This document shows, one piece after another, positions 9,156 through 18,366 of a stretch of 64,000 bases of DNA. Made by a program: the position numbers and the translations under genes. Position 1 is the stretch's first letter. Each line of letters starts with the position of its first letter. The notes under the pieces are model-generated. The model did not search any database, was not told where the DNA came from, and saw only the letters and a program-made list of their open reading frames with translations. Origin of the DNA: Edaphobacter paludis (GTDB lineage Bacteria > Acidobacteriota > Terriglobia > Terriglobales > Acidobacteriaceae). The stretch is taken from NCBI RefSeq assembly GCF_039993895.1, contig NZ_CP121194.1, positions 3,968,001 through 4,032,000 of the forward strand, written 5' to 3'.

Positions 9156-10136
9156 TCAATCAAATTGAGGCAGGTGCCGCACATCCCCTTCGGGAACCAG
9201 TTCCAGCTCGCCCCCGGCCTTGATCCAAGCCTTCATGCCACCCTTAATCACCTGCACCTTGCAGTCTTCCTGCTGGAGCATATAGGCCACGCGCACGCTC
9301 GTCGTGTCGCGCAGGCAACTGCAATACAGATAGATCTCGCACTCCGGAGCCATGAACTCACGCAGCGCCACTACTTCTTCTTTCAGCCGGTTCGGCTCCA
9401 CGCGAATCGAATTCTTGATGCGCTTCATTCCCGGATCGTAGTAGCCATGGCTGCGCACATCCGCAATCACCACCAGCCGGTCCGGCGTCAGCAATTGCAG
9501 CCGCTCGTGCAGGTTAGCCGCGCTGATTTTCTCGATCGCGCGATACCGCCTCGCGCGGATCGTGAACGCCAGAAACCCGACCGCGTACCCGATCGAAAGC
9601 AGCAGGACCAGAATCAGCACCGCATGTCCCGCCTGCGCCAGCGCCTCCGCAATCTCCCGCAAAAACCGGCTGAACACATATCCCGCCATCGTCCAGGCGG
9701 CGCAATAGAAGACCGCGCCCAGCGCATCCAGTCGCAAAAACCGCCAGAAGCGCATATTCAGGCTGCCTGCCAGAGGGGCCGCCATCGCTCCCAGTCCCGG
9801 AATGAACTTCGCCACCAGCAGCGTCTTCGCGCCACGCTTGTAGAAGTAGTCGGCCGAACGAAAGATACATCCTTCAGGATCGAGGGATAGCCTGCACATC
9901 ACCGCCAGCAGCCACCATCCCGTATATCGTCCGCCAAAATAAAGCAGCGTATCGCCCGCAATCGCCGCTCCGCACGCCAACGGCAACAGCACACTCAATT
10001 GCAGCCCATGATGGGACGCCGCACCCGCCGCCAGCAACGTAATCGATACCGGCAACGGAACGCCTGCGCAGGCCAGAAACAGCACAATCGCGGTCACCGC
10101 GTACCCATGATGCGCAATGACCTCGATCAGCCCCAT
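9156..10136 (-). CDS. DedA family membrane protein fused to a rhodanese domain
   Basis: A 326-residue two-domain protein. Residues 1-195 are a DedA/SNARE-associated membrane domain: FLACAGVPLPVSITLLAAGA, the conserved FGGRYTG, and the FIPGLGAMAAPLAG motif with the key Arg/Pro region. Residues 215-320 are a rhodanese-like domain with VVIADVRSHGYYDPGMKRIKNSI and the active-site loop LYCSCLRDTTSVR, whose first cysteine is the probable sulfur acceptor. DedA proteins are linked to phospholipid flipping and membrane homeostasis. I use the ATG at 10136, with GGAG nine bases upstream, rather than the TTG five codons earlier. Confidence 0.9.
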   Translation of the reverse strand: MGLIEVIAHHGYAVTAIVLFLACAGVPLPVSITLLAAGAASHHGLQLSVLLPLACGAAIAGDTLLYFGGRYTGWWLLAVMCRLSLDPEGCIFRSADYFYKRGAKTLLVAKFIPGLGAMAAPLAGSLNMRFWRFLRLDALGAVFYCAAWTMAGYVFSRFLREIAEALAQAGHAVLILVLLLSIGYAVGFLAFTIRARRYRAIEKISAANLHERLQLLTPDRLVVIADVRSHGYYDPGMKRIKNSIRVEPNRLKEEVVALREFMAPECEIYLYCSCLRDTTSVRVAYMLQQEDCKVQVIKGGMKAWIKAGGELELVPEGDVRHLPQFD

Positions 10137-10215
10137 CTCACCACGCTCCAATCACAGCTTACACACCGCTTCGATGCAAACCGCAGCTCTGAAGCACTCG
10201 CTGGCTTTTAAGGCC

Positions 10216-13200
10216 TCAAAACTCCAGCCTCACCCCAAGCTGAACCTGCCGCTCCTGCGTCTGGCTCGTCGAAGCCGCCGTAAACGTCCCGAACGGCTGC
10301 ACATTCAATCCCTCCGCCGCCACCGTCGCCGCATCCTGAAACACCAGCGGAGTCACTCCGTTCGCCGCCGTCTCGACCAGAAACGCCCGTTGCATGATCG
10401 CCGAATAATTCACCCGGTTAGTCACATTAAAAATCTCCGCCACGCCTTTGAGCCGCACCTTCTCCGTCACCCTCACCATCCGGCTCACCCGCAGATCGAG
10501 ATTCGCCGCATCCGGCAACCGCAGCGTATTCCTTCCCACGGTCGGCAGATATACGGCACCACCCGAGCCATTGATGCTCTGATGCCCACCCGTCAGCCGC
10601 CTTCCCCCGTAGATGTTCAAGCTATACGGCCTTCCACTCCTCTCCGTAAACAGCGGAGCCATCATCCACCCATTCGCGGCAAGCCGCAGCCACCGCCGCT
10701 CGCTCGAAACCCGCGGCTCCCACACCGCGCTCAGGACCAGCTTATGGGGAAAGTTCAGCGCCGAAAGCCCCTTGTCATATCGCAGATCGAACGGATCCAG
10801 CTGCCCATTCTGAAGAGGTGTCGCTCCAGCACTCTGCCCGAAGTCGATGGCCTTCGACCACGTCCAGCTCGCCCTGAACTCCAGGCCGCCAACGCTGCGC
10901 CTCCGCGCCTCCAGCACCAGCGCGTTGTAGCTGGCATTCGCATTCGACACGATGTCTGTCACCGGCCCAAAGCTCGCGTCCACCCGCTGCGTGTAAACCG
11001 GTAATGCAAATGTCTCCCCGTCGCGAACACCCCGCGCCCCCGTACCGCCCTGCAGCTGAAACGTCTCCACCGCCGAAGCTGGCGCAATATTAATGTCCAC
11101 CGAGTTCGGCAACTGCCGGTCAAGATTCATCAGGTAAGTCGCGCTCCCCACCACTCCCGCGCCGACCATGCGCTCCATCGTCACGCTGCCCTGCTGCACC
11201 GCAGGCAGCCGGAAGCCGCGATCGAAAACTGTTGCCGAGGTCGTCGTACTCACCGCCGCCGGAGGCGTCGTCAGATACGCGCAGGCATAACCAAAACCCT
11301 GGTCCGCCACCTGCGGACAATTCGTCACCGTTGTCGGTGTAATCCTGACATGCGTCGCTGAATTCGGCAGCGCCGTATTCACCAGCGCACTTCGCACCGT
11401 CGCCCCCGGCAGGCGGCCATAGAACAGTCCGTACCCCACTCGAACCACGCCACGCCCCACCCCAAGCGGCTGCCACGCCACGCCCACACGAGGCCCAAAG
11501 TTATTTCTGTCCTCGGGAAAGACGCTGGTCGCGCCGCGCCTCCCAAACGCTGCATCGATATTCCCATTCGGCCTCTGCGGAAAGGGAAGCAGCTCATACT
11601 CATAGCGGACACCCGCATCGATTGTCAGTCCCCGCCTGGCCTGCCAGCGGTCCTGCATATACCCGGCCCACTCCTGCGTATCGAACGTCACCGCAGCCTG
11701 CCCAAAACTCTGCGCGAACGACGTAAAGCAGAAGTCATGCAGAGCCGAATGGATCGTTGGGCATCCGCCATTCGGATACGTATTCACGTTGAATGTGTAA
11801 TCGGTGATCCAATCCACCAGCCCACCCGCATGTCCTTTGGTCGTGCCGCTGTCATAGTGAAACGCTCCCTCCTGATCGCTCAGCGAATCGATGTAGTCAT
11901 GCACCAGGCTTACATCCCCACCAACCTGCAACTGATGATGCCCATGCACCCAGGTCACCATGTCTGCAAACTGCACCCTGCGCTCATCGGGATAGGCCTT
12001 GCGCCCCAGCGACGACGGCGTTCCGAACGTCAAGCCATTCGGCCCAATCGCCACCTCGGGAGCATAGCCGCCGGGCCCCACCGCCGGCTCCTGCGGCAGC
12101 GAAGCCGAGGCCTGCTGATACTGAAAATCCCTCCCCACCGCCACTCGGACCTCATTGCTGAACTTCGCGCTCCCCGACCACAGCCACCGACCCAGCAAGG
12201 TGTCCACCTTCACATAGCTGCTGCCCAGGCTCGCCCTGCCGCGCGCCACAACCGCCGCCGACCTCACACCACCCGGCGAACTCGACCGGGCCCGGTCATA
12301 CTGCACGCTCAGCCGGTTCTTCGCCGAAGCCTGCCAGTCCAGCTTGCCAAAGTTCACCGTCTGGTCCTGCCGCCGCGCCACTGTCCCGGTCAGGCTATCC
12401 AGATAATTGAGCGCCGCATTTACCTTCGAGGACGTCACTCCGCGTGTGGCCAGCACCCCTATTTGCGTCGATGTCAGCGAATAAAACGCCGCAGCCCGAG
12501 GCGAAGAGACCGCCGGAAACCCGCGCCGCTGCTGGTCGAACGCATAGAAGTAAAACAGCCTGTCCCGCACTGCCGCGCCACCCACGCTGCCCCCAAACTG
12601 CTGCCGCAGATCATGCGGCTTTACTGTCGCGCTCGTCACCACGCCATCGGCATAATGCGTCGCAATCGAGAAAGGGTTCGCCGCAGCCAGCGCACTGCTG
12701 CGCGCCAGATAGAATCCCGTCCCATGCAGCGCATTCGTTCCGCTCTTCGATACCGTCGTCACCACGCCCCCCGCCGCGTGTCCATACACCGCCGAGTAGT
12801 TCTGCCCGCTCACGCGGAACTCCCGCACCGCCTCCTGCGAAAACGTATAAGCCGCGCCGCCCAGCCGCCCATACCCCCCATTGCCTTCTCCACCCGTTCC
12901 CCGAGGCACCGCACCAAAGCTCTGGTCATCCTCCGCTCCATCCACCACCGTACTGTTCTGCGTCACCGCCAATCCGCGAAAGCTCAGCAAACCCGCCGCA
13001 TCGGGATTCACCTCAGGTGTCAGCAGCGCAAACGTCTGCCACCGCCTCCCATTCACCGGCAGCCGCTCGATCTCTCCCGCCGTCACCGTGCTTCCCGCCG
13101 CCGCCGACTCCGGCTCCGAAACCTCCGCAGCGGCCGTCACGGTCACTGCCGTCGCCACTCCGGCAACCCTCAGCCGGGCATCTACCCCCGTCACCGCACC

Positions 13201-13515
13201 CGTCTCGACCACGACCCCCGACAAAACCAACCGCTCGAATCCCGCCGCCTCCACCACCACGCGGTATATTCCCACCGGAACCCGCGCCACCAGAAATTCC
13301 CCGCCTTTATCACTGACGACCCGCACCACAAACCCGGTCGCACTCTCCTCCACCTGCACCCGGGCCCCACGCACAGCCGCACCGCTCGCATCCACCACCA
13401 CTCCGTGCACAGCGCCGTCCACCGCCGTCTGCCCTCGCGCAGCCGCCAGCCCACAGCACAGCAAAAGCACCAAAACAACCGCGCCCGACCTCACGCGATT
13501 ACAGCAAGACAACAT
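10216..13515 (-). CDS. Oar-like TonB-dependent receptor with carboxypeptidase-regulatory-like domain
   Basis: A 1099-residue outer-membrane protein. It has a signal peptide (about residues 1-28, ending LAAARGQ), then a carboxypeptidase-regulatory-like beta sandwich at 33-120 (VHGVVVDASGAAVRGARVQV), a plug domain (RLPVNGRRWQTFALLTPEVN, FSFRG-like LLSFRGLAVTQNSTVVDGAED) and a long beta barrel ending in an aromatic C-terminus (VQLGVRLEF). This architecture is expanded in Acidobacteriota and is thought to take up oligosaccharides or peptides; the substrate is unknown. It lies alone; the nearest genes are an unrelated DedA gene and, upstream, a sigma/anti-sigma cluster that ends in its own terminator. 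Confidence 0.93.
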   Translation of the reverse strand: MLSCCNRVRSGAVVLVLLLCCGLAAARGQTAVDGAVHGVVVDASGAAVRGARVQVEESATGFVVRVVSDKGGEFLVARVPVGIYRVVVEAAGFERLVLSGVVVETGAVTGVDARLRVAGVATAVTVTAAAEVSEPESAAAGSTVTAGEIERLPVNGRRWQTFALLTPEVNPDAAGLLSFRGLAVTQNSTVVDGAEDDQSFGAVPRGTGGEGNGGYGRLGGAAYTFSQEAVREFRVSGQNYSAVYGHAAGGVVTTVSKSGTNALHGTGFYLARSSALAAANPFSIATHYADGVVTSATVKPHDLRQQFGGSVGGAAVRDRLFYFYAFDQQRRGFPAVSSPRAAAFYSLTSTQIGVLATRGVTSSKVNAALNYLDSLTGTVARRQDQTVNFGKLDWQASAKNRLSVQYDRARSSSPGGVRSAAVVARGRASLGSSYVKVDTLLGRWLWSGSAKFSNEVRVAVGRDFQYQQASASLPQEPAVGPGGYAPEVAIGPNGLTFGTPSSLGRKAYPDERRVQFADMVTWVHGHHQLQVGGDVSLVHDYIDSLSDQEGAFHYDSGTTKGHAGGLVDWITDYTFNVNTYPNGGCPTIHSALHDFCFTSFAQSFGQAAVTFDTQEWAGYMQDRWQARRGLTIDAGVRYEYELLPFPQRPNGNIDAAFGRRGATSVFPEDRNNFGPRVGVAWQPLGVGRGVVRVGYGLFYGRLPGATVRSALVNTALPNSATHVRITPTTVTNCPQVADQGFGYACAYLTTPPAAVSTTTSATVFDRGFRLPAVQQGSVTMERMVGAGVVGSATYLMNLDRQLPNSVDINIAPASAVETFQLQGGTGARGVRDGETFALPVYTQRVDASFGPVTDIVSNANASYNALVLEARRRSVGGLEFRASWTWSKAIDFGQSAGATPLQNGQLDPFDLRYDKGLSALNFPHKLVLSAVWEPRVSSERRWLRLAANGWMMAPLFTERSGRPYSLNIYGGRRLTGGHQSINGSGGAVYLPTVGRNTLRLPDAANLDLRVSRMVRVTEKVRLKGVAEIFNVTNRVNYSAIMQRAFLVETAANGVTPLVFQDAATVAAEGLNVQPFGTFTAASTSQTQERQVQLGVRLEF

Positions 13516-13732
13516 GCACTCTCCCGTAAATTAAAGCGACGCCCATCCAGACCACGGGAAGACAAGACAACACCGCGCCCCATCCATAACTATCCGGGCA
13601 GAGCATCGCAGCACAGCGAAACTTCATAAAGTAATTAGCCGCAGACTAACCAACTTCCACCGATTAAGAAACTCCCCACATGGGTCACATCTGCGCAGGA
13701 GATGCGGTGGCCAAAGCTAGCCCGCCATGGGC

Positions 13733-13763
13733 AAAAAAAAAGGGAGGCACCTGAGGCGCCTCC
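13733..13763 (-). terminator. Rho-independent terminator for the sigma/anti-sigma cluster
   Basis: On the minus strand the six-base stem GGAGGC/GCCTCC, with a short loop, is followed by a run of nine T. It ends transcription coming from the anti-sigma gene before the TonB receptor promoter region. The 368-base gap 13516-13883 holds this terminator and otherwise no coding signal. Confidence 0.8.
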
Positions 13764-13883
13764 TTGGAGAGCATTGATTGAAATTGTTAAAGAAAGAGTA
13801 GCTTCAGCCTCATCTCCTGTCATCGCCACAAAGACCTGTTTTCATCTCAACCTATAGGTGGAGAGCATCCCTCGATTCACACC

Positions 13884-14351
13884 TCAGGAAACCACATTGA
13901 ACGCGCCCTGCTGCTTCCCCTCATGCAGCATATAAAACGCACCGGCGGCGATACACAGCACCGCTATCGCCACACCGGGCAGAATGTCTCCCAATGCCCA
14001 GCCATGCAAGATCTCGCGATAATCAAATCGTGAAAGGCCATGCAAAAGCCACGCCGCAAAGGCCACTACGCAGCCCAGACTCAGCAAACGCATAAAAATC
14101 AGCGGACGCGTCGCCCGCTTCAGAATCATCGCCTGTCTCTCCATCTGCGCCCGTCGCCAGATCTCGTCGGCAGCCGCCGGCACCTGCTCTACCCGCAGCG
14201 AAGCAGCATAGTGCAACAGGCTCTCCGCGACCCGCTTTGTCTCCCTGCACGAATCGCAGCTCTCAATATGACCATTCAAGTCAGCCGTCCACAAGCCCGT
14301 CCGCAGAGCATCCACGACTTCACGCTCACATTCACATCCGCTTCGATTCAT
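13884..14351 (-). CDS. Putative zinc-finger anti-sigma factor
   Basis: A 155-residue membrane protein. The N-terminal 40 residues carry the zinc-binding anti-sigma motif H28-x3-C32-x2-C35 (HIESCDSC), preceded by C6 and C8. Two hydrophobic segments follow (about 85-105 and 122-142). It overlaps the end of the ECF sigma gene by 20 bases, the usual arrangement of a sigma factor with its cognate anti-sigma. The inferred role is to hold that sigma factor at the membrane until a signal arrives. No signal-sensing extracytoplasmic domain is evident, because the loop between the helices is short. Confidence 0.8.
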   Translation of the reverse strand: MNRSGCECEREVVDALRTGLWTADLNGHIESCDSCRETKRVAESLLHYAASLRVEQVPAAADEIWRRAQMERQAMILKRATRPLIFMRLLSLGCVVAFAAWLLHGLSRFDYREILHGWALGDILPGVAIAVLCIAAGAFYMLHEGKQQGAFNVVS

Positions 14352-14928
14352 CGCTCTTCCTCTCTTGTTCTTTCAGCGGCCGCAGCAGCACCGCAGCCTT
14401 CTGCCGCGCCCGAAACAGCAGCAGCCGAACGCTCATCGTTCCCAGACCGGTCGCCTTCGCAATCTCGGCATGACTCATCCCTTCCACGTACGCCAGCCAT
14501 AGCAGCTCGCGCTCTCTCGGCTTCATCATCTGCATCGCGCGCCGAACATCCATCTGCGTGTTGACGTCCGCCATGTTCGCATCCGGCGAAGATCCCTCGT
14601 CCGCCATCTCAGGGGCCGGGCGATCCTCGCCCTTGCGCCAGCGATCGCGCAGCAGATTCGTCGCAATGCGAAACAGATACCGCCGGGCCTCAGTCGCTTC
14701 CATCGCCCCAGGCTGGCGCACCAGAAAGCGGCAATAGGTCTCCTGAAGGACATCCTCGGCCACGTCTCTGCGGCCGGTCACGCCGGTCAGATAAGCCAGG
14801 ATCGGCCGGGAGGTCGCGTCATACAGCGATCGAAACGCCTGCTCATCCATCGAGGCCGTCGAATCCATCGCAGCGTCTTCCTCGCCCGTCCACGAGAGCC
14901 GTGCCGCAAGTGCATCGGTCTTATGCAT
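14332..14928 (-). CDS. ECF-type RNA polymerase sigma factor
   Basis: A 198-residue sigma-70 family factor with region 2 (FRSLYDATSRPILAYLTG, then DVAEDVLQETYCRFL) and region 4 (LWLAYVEGMSHAEIAKATGL followed by MSVRLLLFRARQ); region 3 is absent, as in ECF factors. The ATG at 14928 has GAGG just upstream and avoids overlap with the preceding gene, so I prefer it to the start ten codons earlier. It overlaps a zinc-finger anti-sigma gene. Many such clusters are autoregulated, but no clear ECF promoter was recognised here, and the regulon is unknown. Confidence 0.93.
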   Translation of the reverse strand: MHKTDALAARLSWTGEEDAAMDSTASMDEQAFRSLYDATSRPILAYLTGVTGRRDVAEDVLQETYCRFLVRQPGAMEATEARRYLFRIATNLLRDRWRKGEDRPAPEMADEGSSPDANMADVNTQMDVRRAMQMMKPRERELLWLAYVEGMSHAEIAKATGLGTMSVRLLLFRARQKAAVLLRPLKEQERKSDESKRM

Positions 14929-14944
14929 CGGCCTCAAGACCCCG

Positions 14945-15397
14945 CTACGCGCCTTCACTCTTATTCAGCAGCCCGAACGACCGGGAGAGAAAGTAAGTCG
15001 CCAGCGCCGCCACTTCAAACCCGATACCAAGCGTAAGGGCGATCGTTCCAATAAACTGATTGGCCTGGGCGTCGTTTCCAGCCAGCGAATGCAGTGACAA
15101 TAGCGCCGCACCCAGCGCAATCAGCATAATACCCGCGCGGACGCCGCTCAAGATGCTCTTGTACGGCGTCGCCCGCTCCGCCTGCTCCACCGCCAGCGAG
15201 CTCAGAAAGTTCCGTCCGGCCTCCGTCTCCGCATACGCCAGCACCGTCTGGGGCGAATCGATCTTCTCCAGCAGCTTCATCTGCACGAAATACTGGAGCT
15301 TCGCAATCCGGTAACGCCGAATCGACGACAGCACCACCCACGCAATCCAGCCAATCGTGAAGAACACAATGAATGGAACCAGAACATTTTCTGCCAT
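14945..15397 (-). CDS. Hypothetical membrane protein of the sigma-factor cluster
   Basis: A 150-residue protein with an N-terminal membrane helix (VLVPFIVFFTIGWIAWVVL), a charged cytoplasmic stretch (FVQMKLLEKIDSPQTVLAYAETEAGRNFL in parts) and two more hydrophobic segments near residues 80-100 and 113-133. I choose ATG 15397, preceded by AGGGGTAGAGG, over an upstream in-frame start. It lies 16 bases before the sigma gene on the same strand, so it is probably the first gene of a three-gene operon with the sigma and anti-sigma factors. The family was not recognised. It could be a target or a signal component of the sigma system. Confidence 0.75.
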   Translation of the reverse strand: MAENVLVPFIVFFTIGWIAWVVLSSIRRYRIAKLQYFVQMKLLEKIDSPQTVLAYAETEAGRNFLSSLAVEQAERATPYKSILSGVRAGIMLIALGAALLSLHSLAGNDAQANQFIGTIALTLGIGFEVAALATYFLSRSFGLLNKSEGA

Positions 15398-15556
15398 AAC
15401 CTCTACCCCTTTTCCGATACGAACGTCGCCTTCATCGAATACAACGTTCCAGAGGCCTAAACGGTTAACACCCAAACCGCGCTTGTTCTCATCTCACCCA
15501 CGTAAGATTTCAGACTTGGAAGCAGGAGAGTCGATCCGCATCGATCCGTGATTGCC

Positions 15557-16036
15557 TCAAGCCGTTCGCCGCCCCAGCCCCTGCAGTATCTCCCCCACCG
15601 TCTTTCCCAGCACCGGATGCACCATCCCCGGCGCAATCTCCGCCAGCGGCTCCAGCACAAACCGTCGCTCGTGCATCCCGGGATGGGGCAGTGTCAACGC
15701 CGCCGTATTCATCACCACCGCGTCATAAAGCAGCAGATCGAGATCGATCACCCGAGGCCCCTTCGCAACGACCCGCTGCCTACCCATCGCCTGCTCAATC
15801 TCAAGTAGCCCGCGCATCAACTCCAGCGGCTCCTGCTCGGTCTCCAGCAGCATCGCCGCATTCAAAAACCTTGGCTGCGACAGATACCCCACCGGTTCGG
15901 TGTCATGAAATGTCGAGACCGCCCGCACTCTCCCCAGCAACCCCAGTCGCTTTACCGCCTCGCGCAGGTTTGCTTCCCGGTCGCCAAAATCCGACTCCAG
16001 GTTCGACCCCAGCGCAATCGCCGCGAGCGCTCTCAC
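15557..16036 (-). CDS. folK: 2-amino-4-hydroxy-6-hydroxymethyldihydropteridine pyrophosphokinase
   Basis: A 159-residue enzyme of folate synthesis that transfers pyrophosphate from ATP to the pterin. It has the start IALGSNL, the conserved FLNAAMLLET strand, and the signature GPRVIDLDLLLYD, followed by LPHPGMHERRFVLEPLAEIAP. Translation begins at GTG 16034-16036. It stands alone between the sigma cluster and lpxC; the folate gene folC is 35 kb away at 51010. Length and motifs are normal. Confidence 0.96.
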   Translation of the reverse strand: MRALAAIALGSNLESDFGDREANLREAVKRLGLLGRVRAVSTFHDTEPVGYLSQPRFLNAAMLLETEQEPLELMRGLLEIEQAMGRQRVVAKGPRVIDLDLLLYDAVVMNTAALTLPHPGMHERRFVLEPLAEIAPGMVHPVLGKTVGEILQGLGRRTA

Positions 16037-16120
16037 AATCGCACCCCACCCATCTCATTGTCCTCAGATTTAGATGATGGTCCGGCCCGTAGCCCGTTTA
16101 TGGAAAGATAAACCACCCAG

Positions 16121-17035
16121 TCAAGCCGAAGCGTGCTGCAATCTGATCGGAGCCGTCTCCACCTCAGCCACTTCATCATACCCGTGCGCCAGTTCCCACG
16201 CCGACCGGTCCCGCATTAATCGCTGCACCAGGGCTGTGTGCATGGCATGGCCTGCCCGCTCCGCCACCACCCGCCCCTGAATCCGCCGCCCTGCCAGGGC
16301 CAGATCGCCGATCAGGTCCAGCACTTTATGCCGCACAAACTCGTCCTCAAACCGAAGCGGCCCATTTTCCACTCCCCGTCGCGACAGAATAATGGCACTC
16401 TCGTCCGAGACCCCGCGAATCAGTCCCATGTCCCGCAACATCGCTTCATCTTCCTTAAATCCGAACGTCCGCGCCGGAGCAATCAACTTTACATAGTCGC
16501 CCGTCGCCAGGTCCCCTGTGAACTTTTCGTATCCGATAGGCTGCGGAAAATCGATGGTGTACTCGATCCGATATCCCGAGCCCGGATACACGCCGATAAA
16601 CTTCGACCCATCCCGGACCTCGATCTCCTTCAGAATCCGGATGTACTCCCGCTTCCGCCGCTGCTGCTTCAACCCGACTGAATGAAAGGCCTGCACATAG
16701 GGCAAAGCGCTTCCATCGAGGATCGGGACCTCCAGATTGTCCACCTCGACGATGACATTGTCCACGCCAAACCCGATCAGCGCCGACAGCAGATGCTCCG
16801 TCGTCGAGATCAGAACGCTCTGCCGCATCAGGCTGGTCGCATAGCTCACCTTGGCCACATTGCGGCCAATCGCCGGAATCTCGAAGTTGTCCAGATCCGT
16901 GCGTCGAAAGACGATTCCCGAACCAGCCGGAGCCGGAACCAGCCGCATCGAGACAGGTGCGCCGCTGTGCAGGCCAATGCCGCTCAGCTCTATCTCCGAC
17001 CGGATTGTTCGCTCAAAATGGGCTTCGAATGCCAC
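16121..17035 (-). CDS. lpxC: UDP-3-O-acyl-N-acetylglucosamine deacetylase
   Basis: A 304-residue zinc amidase that catalyses the committed step of lipid A synthesis, which shows that the organism makes lipopolysaccharide. Zinc and catalytic motifs are visible: TTEHLLSALIGFG with the first histidine, HKVLDLIGDLAL with the second histidine and aspartate, and ERAGHAMHTALV with the C-terminal catalytic histidine. The PARTFGF block is also typical. It starts at GTG 17035 with AGGAG upstream. A perfect palindrome at 17069-17092, in the gap to the divergent M20 gene, could be an operator for either gene. Confidence 0.97.
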   Translation of the reverse strand: MAFEAHFERTIRSEIELSGIGLHSGAPVSMRLVPAPAGSGIVFRRTDLDNFEIPAIGRNVAKVSYATSLMRQSVLISTTEHLLSALIGFGVDNVIVEVDNLEVPILDGSALPYVQAFHSVGLKQQRRKREYIRILKEIEVRDGSKFIGVYPGSGYRIEYTIDFPQPIGYEKFTGDLATGDYVKLIAPARTFGFKEDEAMLRDMGLIRGVSDESAIILSRRGVENGPLRFEDEFVRHKVLDLIGDLALAGRRIQGRVVAERAGHAMHTALVQRLMRDRSAWELAHGYDEVAEVETAPIRLQHASA

Positions 17036-17068
17036 GAATCTACATCTCCTGCGCCAACTCGGGTTAGG

Positions 17069-17092
17069 TTACAGGCATATCAATGCCTGTAA
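17069..17092. promoter_or_regulatory. Perfect 10-4-10 palindrome, candidate operator
   Basis: Two ten-base arms, TTACAGGCAT and ATGCCTGTAA, flank the spacer ATCA in the 152-base gap between divergent lpxC and the M20 peptidase gene. No T-run follows on either strand at a terminator distance, and neither gene ends here, so an operator is more likely than a terminator. The cognate regulator is unknown. Confidence 0.5.
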
Positions 17093-17187
17093 ATGTGGTA
17101 AAAAAACCACACTTGCCAATAGGGATGACTACCTTTGTTCCCTCAAAATCACTCCACTAAGCTCTCTGTCTGCTATAACATCCGTCC

Positions 17188-18333
17188 ATGAACCCCAATG
17201 CTGTCCTTAACCTGGCCCAGACCAGGCATGAATGGATCCGATCCGCCCTCCGCGATCTCGTTTTGCAGGAATCCCCAAGTGAGGACAGGGCGGCAGTTAA
17301 CGCGGCGGCCACTCTCGCAGAAGATCTCGCCCGTGGCCTCGGCGGAAGAACGAGACGGCACAAACAGAAAAACTTCGGCGACATCCTCGAACTCCGCTTC
17401 GGCCCGGCACGCTCCTCCCGCAAGCCCATTCTCCTGCTCGGCCACCTCGACACCGTATGGCCCATGGGAACGCTCAAAGGCATGCCCTGGCGCGAAGAAA
17501 ATGGCCGGTACTGGGGTCCCGGGGTCTTCGACATGAAGGCTGGCATCGTCATAGCGCTCGCCGCTATCGGCATCTTGAAAGAGTTGAAATTGTCCCGCCC
17601 CATCACCCTGCTCCTCAACAGCGACGAAGAAGTTGGCAGCACCGTCTCTCGCCCCATCACTGAAAAGCTGGCGGCTGCATCCTCCGCCGTCATCGTCCTC
17701 GAACCCGCCCAGGGACTCGCCTGCAAGACTGCCCGCAAGGGAGTCGGCCAATATAACGTGCGAGTGACAGGTGTCGCCGCGCACAGCGGGTTGGACTTCG
17801 AGCGCGGCCACTCCGCCATTCTGGAGCTGGCAAAGCTGGTCGAAACCATCTCCAGCTTCACCGACCTCTCCGTCGGTCGAACCGTAAACTGCGGCGTCAT
17901 CGCTGGAGGAACCCGTTCCAACGTCATCGCCCAGAACGCCTATGCCGAGGTTGACGTACGCATCGCCAAAACCAGCGATGCCGCGCGCGTAGAAAAACTC
18001 TTCCGCAGCCTCAAGGTCTCCGACCCGCACTGCAAGCTTGAGATCACCGGAGGCCTTAACCGTCCGCCGATGGAGCGCAAGCCCGGCACCGTCGCCCTTT
18101 TCAAACACGCGCGAAAGCTGGCTGACGAACTAGGATTCGAACTCAACGAAGCCTCAACCGGCGGCGGCTCCGATGGCAACTTCACCGCCGCCCTTGGCAT
18201 TCCCACGCTCGACGGCATGGGAGCTGTAGGCGACGGCGCCCACGCCGCCCACGAGCACGTCGTCATCGATCAACTTATCCCACGCACCGCTCTGCTGGCC
18301 GCCATGCTCGCGACTCTCCCTGAACGGGGCTAG
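17188..18333 (+). CDS. M20 family zinc peptidase (carboxypeptidase G2-like)
   Basis: A 381-residue metallo-exopeptidase. Metal ligands are visible in LLLGHLDTVWP (H and D), YWGPGVFDMKAG (bridging D), LLNSDEEVGS (catalytic and metal E-E) and near the C-terminus AHAAHEHV (H). The Gly-rich dimerisation domain lies between (VGQYNVRVTGVAAHSGLDFERG). The length fits the glutamate carboxypeptidase/ArgE-DapE superfamily. The absence of a signal peptide suggests a cytoplasmic enzyme; the substrate is unresolved. It is divergent from lpxC and convergent with maf. Confidence 0.93.
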   Translation: MNPNAVLNLAQTRHEWIRSALRDLVLQESPSEDRAAVNAAATLAEDLARGLGGRTRRHKQKNFGDILELRFGPARSSRKPILLLGHLDTVWPMGTLKGMPWREENGRYWGPGVFDMKAGIVIALAAIGILKELKLSRPITLLLNSDEEVGSTVSRPITEKLAAASSAVIVLEPAQGLACKTARKGVGQYNVRVTGVAAHSGLDFERGHSAILELAKLVETISSFTDLSVGRTVNCGVIAGGTRSNVIAQNAYAEVDVRIAKTSDAARVEKLFRSLKVSDPHCKLEITGGLNRPPMERKPGTVALFKHARKLADELGFELNEASTGGGSDGNFTAALGIPTLDGMGAVGDGAHAAHEHVVIDQLIPRTALLAAMLATLPERG

Positions 18334-18366
18334 TAAAGCCTCATTTATGCTGCTCTTGCGTACCTG

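Noticed and set aside
11737..13629. A 630-codon open frame on the plus strand opposite the TonB receptor
   Set aside because: It is antisense to a clear gene, Arg/His/Pro-rich, and lacks any motif; such frames are a by-product of high G+C.
17069..17092. LexA/SOS box
   Set aside because: The palindrome has ACAG outside and CTGT inside on each arm, the reverse of the usual CTGT-N8-ACAG order, and neither flanking gene is SOS-related.
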